Notes: a model not told the origin generated them from the sequence alone. Shown: positions 7,085 through 15,192, counted from the first letter of the stretch. The stretch: 19,984 nt of DNA from JBEGQX01 sp041180805 (GCA_041180805.1 JBEGQX010000379.1:1-19984); one strand, 5' to 3'. Numbers and translations: made by a program.

Positions 7085-7822
7085 GTGATATCTCTATTAT
7101 GTTTTTTGTTTGGTTATCATTCATTGCCATTTCATGGTGAGGATTCCAAAAAAATCATGCATTTGAACATTCATTCACATCTTGAAAAGTTACCAGAACA
7201 GCCGCAAAAGATTTCAAGGACCCATGTAAAAGCACAGGCAAAATTAATAGAGGAAATAGTCAACTGTTACAAAAAGGAAGGGAAGGTTGATCTGATCATA
7301 GTCTGCACTGGGAATTCTCGCCGAAGCATGATGGGCGCGGCCATGGGAAATGCTGCCGTGACGTTTCATGGTTTAAAAGGGATCCATTTTTATTCTGGTG
7401 GAACCCAGCCTAGCGCTTTCAACATTAGGTCCATCAAGGCATTAACAGACATCGGATTTGAAATTGTTGAAACAGGGGAAAAGGCACCCAAAGGTCTGAA
7501 AGGCGAGGAGAATCCCTGCTACAAGATTCGTTGGGGCAATGACAAGAGTTCCAGCATGGTGGAGTTTTCCAAAAAGTACAACGATCCATTCAACCCGCAA
7601 AAAGGTTTTATCGCCATCATGGTTTGCAACGAGGCAGACATGGAATGCCCCAGTGTGGCTGGTGCATCAGCAAGAATTTCCCTGCCGTTTGCAGACCCCA
7701 AGGATTTTGACGGTACACCCTTGGAAAGTGCCAAATATGCCGAAAGGCGAGATGACCTTGGCAGGTTTATGCTCTCGACCTTTCAAATGGTTCGGGAAGA
7801 ATTGAAAAAACAGGGCCTATGA
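7085..7822 (+). CDS. Low-molecular-weight phosphatase / ArsC-like arsenate reductase
   Basis: A 245-residue protein of the low-molecular-weight protein tyrosine phosphatase fold. The P-loop is CTGNSRRS: nucleophile Cys74 and Arg80 (CX5R). The general-acid Asp-Pro pair is Asp204-Pro205 in PFADPKDF. Cys181 and Cys188 (CNEADMEC) lie seven apart, the same spacing as Cys82 and Cys89 of thioredoxin-coupled arsenate reductase ArsC. With Cys74 as the equivalent of ArsC Cys10, all three redox cysteines are present. The protein is longer than ArsC (about 131 residues) because of an N-terminal extension of about 65 residues and an insertion of about 36 before Cys181. The start is GTG at 7085 with GGAG nine bases upstream; the first 15 residues are hydrophobic, a possible weak signal or anchor. 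An alternative ATG at 7157 has a poor ribosome site. Arsenate reductase versus phosphatase is unresolved; no other ars gene is nearby. Confidence 0.8.
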   Translation: MISLLCFLFGYHSLPFHGEDSKKIMHLNIHSHLEKLPEQPQKISRTHVKAQAKLIEEIVNCYKKEGKVDLIIVCTGNSRRSMMGAAMGNAAVTFHGLKGIHFYSGGTQPSAFNIRSIKALTDIGFEIVETGEKAPKGLKGEENPCYKIRWGNDKSSSMVEFSKKYNDPFNPQKGFIAIMVCNEADMECPSVAGASARISLPFADPKDFDGTPLESAKYAERRDDLGRFMLSTFQMVREELKKQGL

Positions 7823-7824
7823 TC

Positions 7825-8583
7825 TCAGGCAATCTGTTTTGCCACCGCGTTCCAGAGGTTAAGCCTTTGCTCAAGGCATTCCCTGGCGGTGCAAACCGCT
7901 TCGTCTACCTTTGCGCCATCGTTCCCGCAAGTGGCATCCAGCAAGGCAAAGGCTTGTGGCCCGTGAGTGTTGAAATCCAATTCAATGTGGCGGTTCAGGT
8001 AATATTCCAGAATGGTGTAGCTAACCTGTTCTCTCTGGGAAACTTGCTCCAGAATTTTCTGAAACAAACCGGGAAGAAGATCCTCGCGACCCAGGGTGAA
8101 GGCACTAGCCACCTTATGAATTGGTGCTTTGCTGGCCAGTTGAATGGTATGCCTGACAAAAGGTATTACTGCCGGAGGCGCGGCAGATAGTTGCAGGGCT
8201 TTTTCCACTTCGGTTCCATCACGAAGCAGGCCAAGAAATTTTTCGATGGGGCCTGTGTCGGCATGGGCTTCCTTCATGGCCTTCAGGTAAAGCTCGAAAT
8301 GGCTCAGGTAGCCTCCCTGGCCATCCTCGTCACTTTCTTCGCCAAGAACAATTTCATTAATAAGCCTGCGAAAGAGCGGTTGCGGGCTTGGCCGCCAGGG
8401 AATTTCCACGCAGGTGAAGTGCCTTTGCATGGCCTTGAGCAGGCTTTGAAAATCCCAAACGCACCAGACATGGTGCTCCATGAAAACTTGGATGGCTTTT
8501 GGCGAATTTAAAAGCTTGTAAATGCGGTGCTCGTGTAATTCTTTCAGAACCAAAGCCAGTGAGGGATGTTGCAGCCAATCCAT
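7825..8583 (-). CDS. DUF3050 protein, haem-oxygenase-like fold
   Basis: A 252-residue all-helical protein matching DUF3050: FMEHHVWCVWDFQSLLKAMQ (34-53), INEIVLGEESDE (75-86) and a late YYLNRHIELDFNTHGPQAFA helix. DUF3050 belongs to the haem-oxygenase/TenA-like superfamily; some members of that superfamily are diiron oxidases. Candidate metal ligands visible are His38, Glu82 or Glu83, His95, His199, Asp203 and His207, but this is inference. The ATG at 8581-8583 has GGGGA five bases upstream. It lies 61 bases after the PVC haem protein gene on the same strand and is tail to tail, two bases apart, with the phosphatase gene. Substrate unknown. Confidence 0.85.
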   Translation of the reverse strand: MDWLQHPSLALVLKELHEHRIYKLLNSPKAIQVFMEHHVWCVWDFQSLLKAMQRHFTCVEIPWRPSPQPLFRRLINEIVLGEESDEDGQGGYLSHFELYLKAMKEAHADTGPIEKFLGLLRDGTEVEKALQLSAAPPAVIPFVRHTIQLASKAPIHKVASAFTLGREDLLPGLFQKILEQVSQREQVSYTILEYYLNRHIELDFNTHGPQAFALLDATCGNDGAKVDEAVCTARECLEQRLNLWNAVAKQIA

Positions 8584-8588
8584 AAGAT

Positions 8589-8636
8589 TCCCCGATCATA
8601 AATCATGATGTACCATCATATTAATGATTCAGGGGA
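8589..8636 (-). promoter_or_regulatory. Interrupted inverted repeat covering the ribosome site of the DUF3050 gene
   Basis: Three nested arms pair in order: TCCCC (8589-8593) with GGGGA (8632-8636), ATCAT (8595-8599) with ATGAT (8624-8628), and ATGATG (8605-8610) with CATCAT (8614-8619) around a 3-base loop. On the minus-strand mRNA the GGGGA arm nearest the gene is the probable Shine-Dalgarno of the DUF3050 gene, so the fold would hide it. There is no U-run, so it is not a classic intrinsic terminator. It could also be a processing or 3'-end stabilising structure of the upstream mRNA. Confidence 0.45.
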
Positions 8637-8644
8637 TGCAGTTT

Positions 8645-11590
8645 TCAAGGCTTGGGTGTGGGATTGCTCCTTAAATAGCTGAAAAGATCCGCTATATCCT
8701 GATCGGTCAGCGTATCCAGAATACCTTCGGGCATGATGGACTTGGGAGAACTTGCCATGCTTTCCACCTTGCCGCGTGCCAGAACAGTTTTTTGGTTCTT
8801 GGCATCGATCAGGGTGATGGAGTTCCCGGTTTCCTCAGCCAGCAACCCTGTCAGGGTTCTCCCGTCGGAGGTTTCAACCACCTGTGCGACAAATTCCGGG
8901 CGAATGTAGGCGCTTGGATCCACCACATGGGTTACCAGTTGGGTAAGTGATTGCCTGTCGGATGTGGTCAGGTCTGGCCCGACCTTGCTTCCCTCGCCAA
9001 ACAGGATGTGACAGTTGGCGCACTGCTTCTTGAAAAGTTCCCTGCCATGGTTGATATCCGGCTTGGTTCGGTTCACTACCAGTTGCACATAGCTTATGCG
9101 GGCAAGCTTCTCACCCGGGCTGGGCGGAGACACCTTGCCCCAGTGTTTTTCCAGAAGCTTTTGTATGCTGGCATCCTTGTGGGAAGCCATGGATCGGGCC
9201 ATGTCCATGCTGATATCGGTTTTCGGAATCGCATTGGAATCCACGGATTTTAAAAGATGCAGCGCGAAAGACTCTCTTTGTGCAAGCAAGGCGATCGCTT
9301 TTTGCTTAAGGGATGCACTGAATGTCGGATAGTTTTTCAAAACCTCTTTCGCGACCAGAGGTTCCTTGAATGCGTTCAGGGCATTAAGGGCAGAAAGGCG
9401 CACATTGTCAGGGCTTGGCTTGGCAAGGGCTGTCACGAACAACGGTAGTTCCTTTTCCGATGCCACCTGGGCCAGAAGATCAATCGCCCAGGATTGATCT
9501 TTGCCAGTTGCCTTGGCCAGAGATGCAACTTGCTGATAGGCTGGTTCGCTACCCATTCGGAAAGCCAGCCTTAATATATCTTTATCATTTGGTTGTTTTT
9601 GCAAAAGTGTGCCCAGGGGTTTCTCCATGGGGGTAGGTACCAAGGCCAGCCTTCTGCCTTCCAGTGCTTTCTCCATTCCGGAAAGTACCTTGCGTCGTGA
9701 GGAATCATCTGGAGAAAGTTCCAGCAGTTTGGCGCATGCCTCCCAGTCAAACTGGGTGCCTTCAGAAACCCATCTGCGCGAAATGCGCTCCAGCAGGTTT
9801 TCCCTCACCATGGCCTTTTGCCAGAAGGAAATGTCGCTGAACCATTCCAGAATCTGGGTTCGATTACGGATGGAACGATCCTCCACATCCCACCAAAGCA
9901 GCATGGGCATATATGGATCCCGCATCATCTGATCATGCTGGTACAGTGTTTTGATAAGGGTCAAAGCCAGGTCGGAATCGATCCTTCTGGCGGTGCATGC
10001 AAGTTGAGCCAAAACATTGGGAGAAGACTCTCCACGGGCCAGGTCAATCAATTTGCCCACCGCGCCTGCCGATGGTTGTTTTTGCCGATGATCCAGAAGC
10101 AACCTTCCCGCCCACTCCCTGACGGAATAACTGGGATGGTTGAAGAGTTCCACCAATAGTTCTTCATCGGCTTTTTGCATTCCCGCAAGTGCCCATAATG
10201 CTTCCAAGGCAAGCTTGGGGGAACCGGAAGCGCATTGTTTTTTCAATGCCGGCACCACTTTTTCATCACGGCTTTCCGCAAGCAACCTTCGTGCCTCGCG
10301 GGAATACCAGACATTCGGGTGACCAAGCAGGTTCACAAGTTCCTCGCCCGATTTTTTGCGAAGGTCGAAAGTTTCGGGTTCCTTGAACCCCTTCGGCACC
10401 ACTTTGTAGATCCGCCCATTGGTACGATCCCAATTGTCCACCGGGTCCAGATGTGCGGCTCTTTTGTCATGCCAATCCGCGATGTAAACCGCACCTTCCG
10501 GTCCCTGAAAACAGTCCACCGGCCTGAACCAGGGATCCTTGGAAATTAAGAAGTCTCCGTCAAACTTACCGGTGAAAGTGGAACCCGTGGCAGAAAAATC
10601 ATGGAAATAGACATCATTGGAAAGCAGGTTTCCCGCAATGTACTTGTTGCGGAAAGAAGGCGGATAAAGGTCGGCTTGATAGACGATGCCACCATTGGTC
10701 ACATGGCCACCCTTGAAGTTTTTGAAAGGCACGTGTTCAAAGTAACCATAGGTGTGCGGGTTGTGCAACGGCCCATGCTTGGCAAAACCCTTGACATAAT
10801 AAGCGCCCTGCAACTGGTGCAGCATGGTGTAGTTGCCATAGTTGGTGCCGGCGATGATCTGGCCGGTGGCATCAAAATCCAGCCCCCAGGTGTTGCCACC
10901 TCCTTCCGAGAAAAGTTCAAATTCCTTCGTGATCGGGTGGTAACGCCATATGCCCTGTTGAAACTCGATGCCACGCACCCTGGCAGTGACGGTGCTACCC
11001 TGCGCCCCGTAAAGCCAGCCATCCGGACCCCACTGCAAAGAGTTTACATAGGCGTGGGAATCCTCCATGCCGAACCCTTCCAGAAGAACCTCGGGGTCGC
11101 CATCGGGAATGTCATCCTCGTTTTTATCCGGGTAGAAAAGAAGGTATGGAGGGTTGGCCACAAACAGTCCACCGTGCCCCCAGGCCATCCCTGAAGCCAG
11201 GTTCAAACCTGTGGCAAAATCCTTGGATTTTCGAAAGAGTCCCTTTTCATCACGGTCATAGAGAATGGTAATCTTGTCGATGCCCTTCGGACCTTTTGGC
11301 GGAGGTTCGGGAATCTTGTCCCAGATGGTACGCAGGTATTGATCCTGTTTGAGGGCCTTTAAGCCCGCAGGATTCGGATATTGCAGATACTGTAACACCC
11401 ACAAGCGGCCCCTGGCATCAAAGAACATGCTTAATGGCTGGCGTATCTCCGGTTCGCTGGCAACAAGCCGTGCTTCCATGCCTTCCGGCACTTGCATTCG
11501 GGAAATCGCCTCTTGGGGCTTGAGGTTCTGGGCTGTCAACTGACTGGTGACAAAAAGCAACGCCAATGCGCCAGGCATCCAGGTTCTCAT
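8645..11590 (-). CDS. PVC-type haem-binding CxxCH protein with beta-propeller and HEAT repeats
   Basis: A 981-residue exported protein. A signal peptide (MRTWMPGALALLFVTSQLTAQ) precedes a membrane-bound-dehydrogenase type beta-propeller of about 380 residues (PEGMEARLVASEPEIRQPLS, SLQWGPDGWLYGAQG, QGPEGAVYIADWHD). A helical HEAT-like array follows (about 400-820), then a C-terminal cytochrome c domain with CANCH at 857-861 and a likely axial Met in SIMPEG. The propeller-HEAT-cytochrome order is characteristic of Planctomycetota and Verrucomicrobiota. Members are thought to oxidise sugars or other organic substrates in the periplasm, passing electrons to the haem; the substrate here is unknown. 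The ribosome site is AAGGGA, eight bases before the ATG. It starts 20 bases after the aldo/keto reductase gene, so the two are probably co-transcribed. Confidence 0.93.
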   Translation of the reverse strand: MRTWMPGALALLFVTSQLTAQNLKPQEAISRMQVPEGMEARLVASEPEIRQPLSMFFDARGRLWVLQYLQYPNPAGLKALKQDQYLRTIWDKIPEPPPKGPKGIDKITILYDRDEKGLFRKSKDFATGLNLASGMAWGHGGLFVANPPYLLFYPDKNEDDIPDGDPEVLLEGFGMEDSHAYVNSLQWGPDGWLYGAQGSTVTARVRGIEFQQGIWRYHPITKEFELFSEGGGNTWGLDFDATGQIIAGTNYGNYTMLHQLQGAYYVKGFAKHGPLHNPHTYGYFEHVPFKNFKGGHVTNGGIVYQADLYPPSFRNKYIAGNLLSNDVYFHDFSATGSTFTGKFDGDFLISKDPWFRPVDCFQGPEGAVYIADWHDKRAAHLDPVDNWDRTNGRIYKVVPKGFKEPETFDLRKKSGEELVNLLGHPNVWYSREARRLLAESRDEKVVPALKKQCASGSPKLALEALWALAGMQKADEELLVELFNHPSYSVREWAGRLLLDHRQKQPSAGAVGKLIDLARGESSPNVLAQLACTARRIDSDLALTLIKTLYQHDQMMRDPYMPMLLWWDVEDRSIRNRTQILEWFSDISFWQKAMVRENLLERISRRWVSEGTQFDWEACAKLLELSPDDSSRRKVLSGMEKALEGRRLALVPTPMEKPLGTLLQKQPNDKDILRLAFRMGSEPAYQQVASLAKATGKDQSWAIDLLAQVASEKELPLFVTALAKPSPDNVRLSALNALNAFKEPLVAKEVLKNYPTFSASLKQKAIALLAQRESFALHLLKSVDSNAIPKTDISMDMARSMASHKDASIQKLLEKHWGKVSPPSPGEKLARISYVQLVVNRTKPDINHGRELFKKQCANCHILFGEGSKVGPDLTTSDRQSLTQLVTHVVDPSAYIRPEFVAQVVETSDGRTLTGLLAEETGNSITLIDAKNQKTVLARGKVESMASSPKSIMPEGILDTLTDQDIADLFSYLRSNPTPKP

Positions 11591-11610
11591 GTTAGGGTTC
11601 CCTTTTTAAA

Positions 11611-12552
11611 TCAGCCTTCTGCCTTCCAGTGTCCGCTTGGCCAGCATTTACCCTGCACCGGCTTCAGGATTTCTTTTACACCTGCCAGCAATTCGGGATC
11701 TGGCCTGGCCTCCAGGGCACGCAGATTATTTTCAAGCTCACTCATGCGAGACATACCCACAAATGTGGTGGCAACTTCCTCCTGCTGAAGCACCCATTGC
11801 AATGCAAGCAGGGAAAGGTCGCTGCCCCTGGATTCGCAATATTCCACGGCCTTGCGGGCGGCCTGTTTCACCTCTTCCGGTGCTGGATGCCACTCGGGTG
11901 GTGATTTGGTCAGAAGGCCCATCGCGAGCGGGCTTGCGTTCATGATTCCTGTGCCGCGCCTTTTGGCCACTGGAACAAGCTTGCCAAGCATGGATTGGTC
12001 CAGCAGGGTGCAATGACAATAGCTGATGCATACATCCAACTGACATGTTTCCAAGGCCCGTTCCAGCAAACCAAGCGGGTAGCCTGTCATGCCGATAAAC
12101 CGGCACTTGCCCTGCTTCTTCAGTTTTTGAAGAGCCTCATAGGTCTCTGTGAAGACCATGTCCAGGTTGGATTCGAACTCGATGTCATGAGCCTGGAAAA
12201 TATCAAAGTAATCTGTCTGCAGTCGTCTCAGGGAATCTTCCATGCTCTGGATGATGAATGGCGCCCGGAAGTTGAACTCTGCCTTGTCGATGCGGCCACA
12301 CTTGGTTGCCAGCAATATTTTCTGGCGCCAGCCACCCGAAAGGGCCCTGCCAAGAACTTCCTCACCCAGCCTGACCCCATAATAAGGGCTGGTATCAAAC
12401 AGGTTGATGCCCAGATCGATGGCCTTGTGGACGGTATCGGTGGATTCTTTTTCGTTAAAAGGGCCGTAAACACCGCCCAATGGTGCTGCTCCGAAGCCGA
12501 GTACCGAGACTTTTAATCCCGTGTTGCCCAGCATTCTTGTTGGCATCGTCAT
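11611..12552 (-). CDS. Aldo/keto reductase
   Basis: A 313-residue NAD(P)H-dependent oxidoreductase of the aldo/keto reductase superfamily (L-galactose-dehydrogenase-like group by eye), a cytosolic TIM barrel. The catalytic tetrad is complete: Asp53 and Tyr58 (FDTSPYYG), Lys84 (ATKCGR) and His122 (FQAHDIE). The N-terminus MTMPTRMLGNTGLKVSVLGFG is the normal family start. I chose the ATG at 12550-12552 because GGAGAA lies upstream (12562-12567); the in-frame ATG at 12636 would add 28 residues with no family counterpart and has only a distant AAGGAAC. Downstream, the PVC haem protein begins 20 bases later. A role in sugar or sugar-derivative metabolism with that dehydrogenase is plausible but inferred. 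Confidence 0.9.
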   Translation of the reverse strand: MTMPTRMLGNTGLKVSVLGFGAAPLGGVYGPFNEKESTDTVHKAIDLGINLFDTSPYYGVRLGEEVLGRALSGGWRQKILLATKCGRIDKAEFNFRAPFIIQSMEDSLRRLQTDYFDIFQAHDIEFESNLDMVFTETYEALQKLKKQGKCRFIGMTGYPLGLLERALETCQLDVCISYCHCTLLDQSMLGKLVPVAKRRGTGIMNASPLAMGLLTKSPPEWHPAPEEVKQAARKAVEYCESRGSDLSLLALQWVLQQEEVATTFVGMSRMSELENNLRALEARPDPELLAGVKEILKPVQGKCWPSGHWKAEG

Positions 12553-12678
12553 TTTTTCAGATTCTCCGTCTGGTAGGTTACCGGCTGATGGGTCATTGCC
12601 CATAGCTTCATGAACCATTAGAATCGAATTCATCATGTTATGCCAGTAATTGGTTCCTTATTCCAATCGATTGGGTGA

Positions 12679-13368
12679 GTGTCAGAAGTGATCGTTTTAA
12701 TTCTTTTTCTGCCTGTTGCTGTTTACCTGATATGGGTGGGAAGCATCAATCGCCAGTCCAAGCCACTAATTGTGGAGGGAACCTGGGATTTTGCAGCCAT
12801 GTTGTTTGCTGCAAGTGGTCTGATCTTTTTTGGGATTCCTTCGATTATCTCTTCGCTTAATGAAACCTGGCGCAGGTACTGGCTGACCGGGGAAGGCCCA
12901 ATGCCATTCGCCTCGCTTGAAGGGTCTAGATCATTCTGGATCTTTCTATGGCTGTTTTATCTTGTGATGGTGGTTGTGCTTGCCGCTGTGTTATTAAAGC
13001 GCAGGCGAAATATGTATGTGATCTACAATGTCGATCCCGGCCTTGTGGAGCATAGCCTGACCAAAGCTCTGGATATTCCGGGTATGCAAACCAACAGGGT
13101 GGGAAACTTTTTTACCCTGAAAGATTCACAAACCCAGGCTGAGGAAACCCTGGAAGTGGAGGTGTTCCGGCCCATGTTTAACGCCAGCCTCCATTTCAGC
13201 AATCCAACAGGGATTCTATGCAGACGGGTGATGGTTTCGGTTAAGGAGAATCTTGCGGAAACGTTGACTCCCGAACATCGGGGTGGTTTGATTCTGATTT
13301 TTTGCGGATGTTTTGTCCTGTTTCTAACTGTTATATCTCAATTTATGGTTGCGTTCTTCAACCGATAG
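12679..13368 (+). CDS. Unrecognised membrane protein, four predicted helices
   Basis: A 229-residue protein that I do not recognise. Hydrophobic segments are at about residues 3-20, 38-60, 87-107 and 203-224. The two central ones flank a loop of about 25 residues (NETWRRYWLTGEGPMPFASLEG), and the third ends in the basic stretch KRRRN. Between helices 3 and 4 is a soluble region of about 95 residues, without cysteines except near its end and predicted mostly beta. The start is GTG; the one at 12679 abuts GGGTGA, while the GTG at 12688 would put that ribosome site nine bases away, so the true protein may be three residues shorter. It is divergent from the aldo/keto reductase and ends 9 bases from the convergent lipoprotein gene. 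Confidence 0.7.
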   Translation: MSEVIVLILFLPVAVYLIWVGSINRQSKPLIVEGTWDFAAMLFAASGLIFFGIPSIISSLNETWRRYWLTGEGPMPFASLEGSRSFWIFLWLFYLVMVVVLAAVLLKRRRNMYVIYNVDPGLVEHSLTKALDIPGMQTNRVGNFFTLKDSQTQAEETLEVEVFRPMFNASLHFSNPTGILCRRVMVSVKENLAETLTPEHRGGLILIFCGCFVLFLTVISQFMVAFFNR

Positions 13369-13377
13369 CGGCTTGTT

Positions 13378-14523
13378 CTAATTTTCTTGAAGGATGCCGT
13401 TCTTTGTGGGTCTCATTAATTGAACAGCGGGCAATATCGGCACCCTTTGCACACCTCGCCAGGCGCCTGAAGATACCATTTCTACCTGCATAGGCATGGA
13501 GGAGGATGGCATGGATGTCAGATTTGGCCCGGGAACTGGTGCCTTTGGTGGAGTGGATGTTTCCTTGCCAGGGGTTGGTAATGGTGGTGGGGGTGGAAGG
13601 ATTGATTTTTCTTCCTTTTTAAGTTCAGGCAAAACTTCTTTGGTAGTTATAGCCGGTGGAGCGGGTGTGGTTGCCTTTGTGGAAGACGGCGGTGGGGGAA
13701 TAAGTTTGGAGGGTACGGGTGGCACAGTTGCGGGGGGTGTGGGTGCAGGTTGTTTGGACGGAGTGGGAATTACCGGCGGTTCTGGAGTATTAGTTTTTTC
13801 CTTTACTGGGGCGGGCAGGGGGATGCCCGAATCTTTCGGCATGGGAACCACTGTTCCGGATGGAATCGGGCTTGTCTCCAGGATGGTGTTATTTCGCTTC
13901 ATCAGACCAGCGGGCAGTTTTACGGTGAAATCTTTTTCCGCCTCAAACATCCTGCCATCTTCAACCTTGAATTGCACAATAACCCTCAGCTTTTCATGCT
14001 GGGGCCAGATCTTCCATGGCAGAATCAGCATGTAGCCTGTGGTTAGAAGGCCGCTGCGCCAAGACCGGGAGAGTTCGTCATTTTCAACGGTCCATGAGGA
14101 AAGTGGGTTCTTAAGCCCTTCAGGAAGAATCTCCACAACTTGAACCTCGAGAGTGCCCGGCACCTTCACGGAATGGTTGTCAGCATCCTTGGGTTCAAGA
14201 ACAACCTGCAGAGCCTCGTCCCCGGTTTGGCCGTCGTTATCTATGGCTCCGGTTTGCCTTCCGAGCGTGACTGTCTTGAGAGGATAAATCTTGACCATGG
14301 GGTTGTACCCGATTCCGGATGGAACCTCCCCTCGCTGGGAGCGCAGTTCCATTTCCATGGCCTTATTTATGGTGCGGGATCGATAAAGCTCATCCTGCAG
14401 GTAGGAAATATCATTGTCCCGGGCGCGAAGCTCGGATTCCAACTTGTGATCGGTTGATTTGCAGCCTTGGCTACAGGCTACCAAGGCAAGAATAAGAGCG
14501 GATGTAAATAGGCTTCGTGCCAT
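13378..14523 (-). CDS. Proline-rich lipoprotein with N-terminal coiled coil
   Basis: A 381-residue exported protein of unknown function. The signal ends LVAC (Cys17) or SQGC (Cys21). A charged heptad-like helix follows (about 28-66, DHKLESELRARDNDISYLQD onwards), which looks like a coiled coil. The middle (about 70-215) is a globular, probably beta-rich domain (VKIYPLKTVTLG, PGTLEVQVVEILPEGL, WKIWPQHEKLRVIVQF). Residues about 215-350 are low complexity, rich in Pro, Thr, Ser and Lys, with PPPPPLP and PPPPSS runs, a likely wall- or periplasm-spanning linker. It begins 51 bases after clpP on the same strand and could share its transcript, but nothing in the protein suggests a proteolysis role. 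It is convergent with the membrane protein gene. Confidence 0.8.
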   Translation of the reverse strand: MARSLFTSALILALVACSQGCKSTDHKLESELRARDNDISYLQDELYRSRTINKAMEMELRSQRGEVPSGIGYNPMVKIYPLKTVTLGRQTGAIDNDGQTGDEALQVVLEPKDADNHSVKVPGTLEVQVVEILPEGLKNPLSSWTVENDELSRSWRSGLLTTGYMLILPWKIWPQHEKLRVIVQFKVEDGRMFEAEKDFTVKLPAGLMKRNNTILETSPIPSGTVVPMPKDSGIPLPAPVKEKTNTPEPPVIPTPSKQPAPTPPATVPPVPSKLIPPPPSSTKATTPAPPAITTKEVLPELKKEEKSILPPPPPLPTPGKETSTPPKAPVPGPNLTSMPSSSMPMQVEMVSSGAWRGVQRVPILPAVQLMRPTKNGILQEN

Positions 14524-14574
14524 GCCTGCAACTTTCCTGGCTAACCCGCGAGGATCAGCCTGGAATCAGTCGGA

Positions 14575-15180
14575 TCAGGCTTGTTTGCTGACCCCTGCAG
14601 GCATCCTCTCGAGCACATTGTCAATCAGCCCGTACTCCTTGGCCTCGTAAGCGCTCATGTAGTTGTCACGATCAGTGTCGCGTTCAACCTTTTCGAGCGG
14701 CTGTCCGGTCAGCTTTTGGAGCAGCTCGTTCATCTTCCTCTTGGTACGAAGAAGGTGCTTGGTGCGGATCTCGATATCTGTGGCAGGTCCGCGTGCACCA
14801 CCCAGTACCTGGTGAATCATCACCTCGGCGTGAGGAAGGGCGTTTCTCTTGCCCTTGGTTCCGGCTGCCAGCAGGGTGGCACCCATGCTCGCTGCCATGC
14901 CTATGCAATATGTTGCCACATCGCAGGTGACGTACTTCATGGTGTCAAAAATACCCATGCCAGCAGTCACTGAGCCGCCCGGTGAATTGATGTAAAGGTG
15001 GATATCCGCCTTGGGATCATCGAAATGCAGGAAAAGAATCTGAGCCACCACCAGGTTCGCACTATCATCATCAATCTCGCCTTGGAGAAAAATGATGCGA
15101 TCCTTCAGCAGTCGGCTGTAGATATCGAATACCTGCGGGTCGCGTCCACTGCGTTCCACCACATAAGGCACCAGGGGCAT
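14575..15180 (-). CDS. clpP: ATP-dependent Clp protease proteolytic subunit, complete triad
   Basis: A 201-residue ClpP from the chosen start, the usual family length. The serine-protease triad is complete: Ser98 (GMAASMG), His123 (EVMIHQ) and Asp172 (RDTDRDNYMSA). INSPGGSVTAGMGIFDTM is the canonical oxyanion region. ClpP forms a tetradecameric cytosolic barrel that degrades proteins fed by ClpX, ClpA or ClpC ATPases. The ATG at 15178-15180 has GAGGAA (15187-15192) six bases upstream; an in-frame ATG at 15276 would add 32 residues (Cys-, Arg- and Ser-rich) with no family match. It is the third gene of the tig-clpP-clpP row, 119 bases after the second-type clpP. No clpX is in the window. Confidence 0.95.
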   Translation of the reverse strand: MPLVPYVVERSGRDPQVFDIYSRLLKDRIIFLQGEIDDDSANLVVAQILFLHFDDPKADIHLYINSPGGSVTAGMGIFDTMKYVTCDVATYCIGMAASMGATLLAAGTKGKRNALPHAEVMIHQVLGGARGPATDIEIRTKHLLRTKRKMNELLQKLTGQPLEKVERDTDRDNYMSAYEAKEYGLIDNVLERMPAGVSKQA

Positions 15181-15186
15181 GGCAAG

Positions 15187-15192
15187 TTCCTC
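15187..15192 (-). promoter_or_regulatory. Ribosome-binding site that fixes the clpP start
   Basis: GAGGAA on the minus strand, six bases before the ATG at 15178-15180. It supports the 201-residue ClpP over the 233-residue alternative, whose ATG at 15276 lacks such a site. Confidence 0.7.

Noticed and set aside
7085..7822. Complete arsenic-resistance operon around the ArsC-like gene
   Set aside because: No arsR, arsB, acr3 or arsM lies nearby; the flanks are a DUF1559 operon and a convergent DUF3050 gene.
10601..11194. 197-codon open frame on the plus strand inside the PVC haem protein gene
   Set aside because: Antisense to conserved propeller sequence and without family features; not a gene.
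12553..12636. 28-residue extension of the aldo/keto reductase
   Set aside because: The extra residues have no counterpart in the family and the upstream ATG lacks a well-placed ribosome site; GGAGAA supports 12552.
13496..14035. Glycine/valine-rich 179-codon open frame on the plus strand
   Set aside because: It is the complement of the proline-rich stretch of the lipoprotein; Pro codons read as Gly on the other strand.
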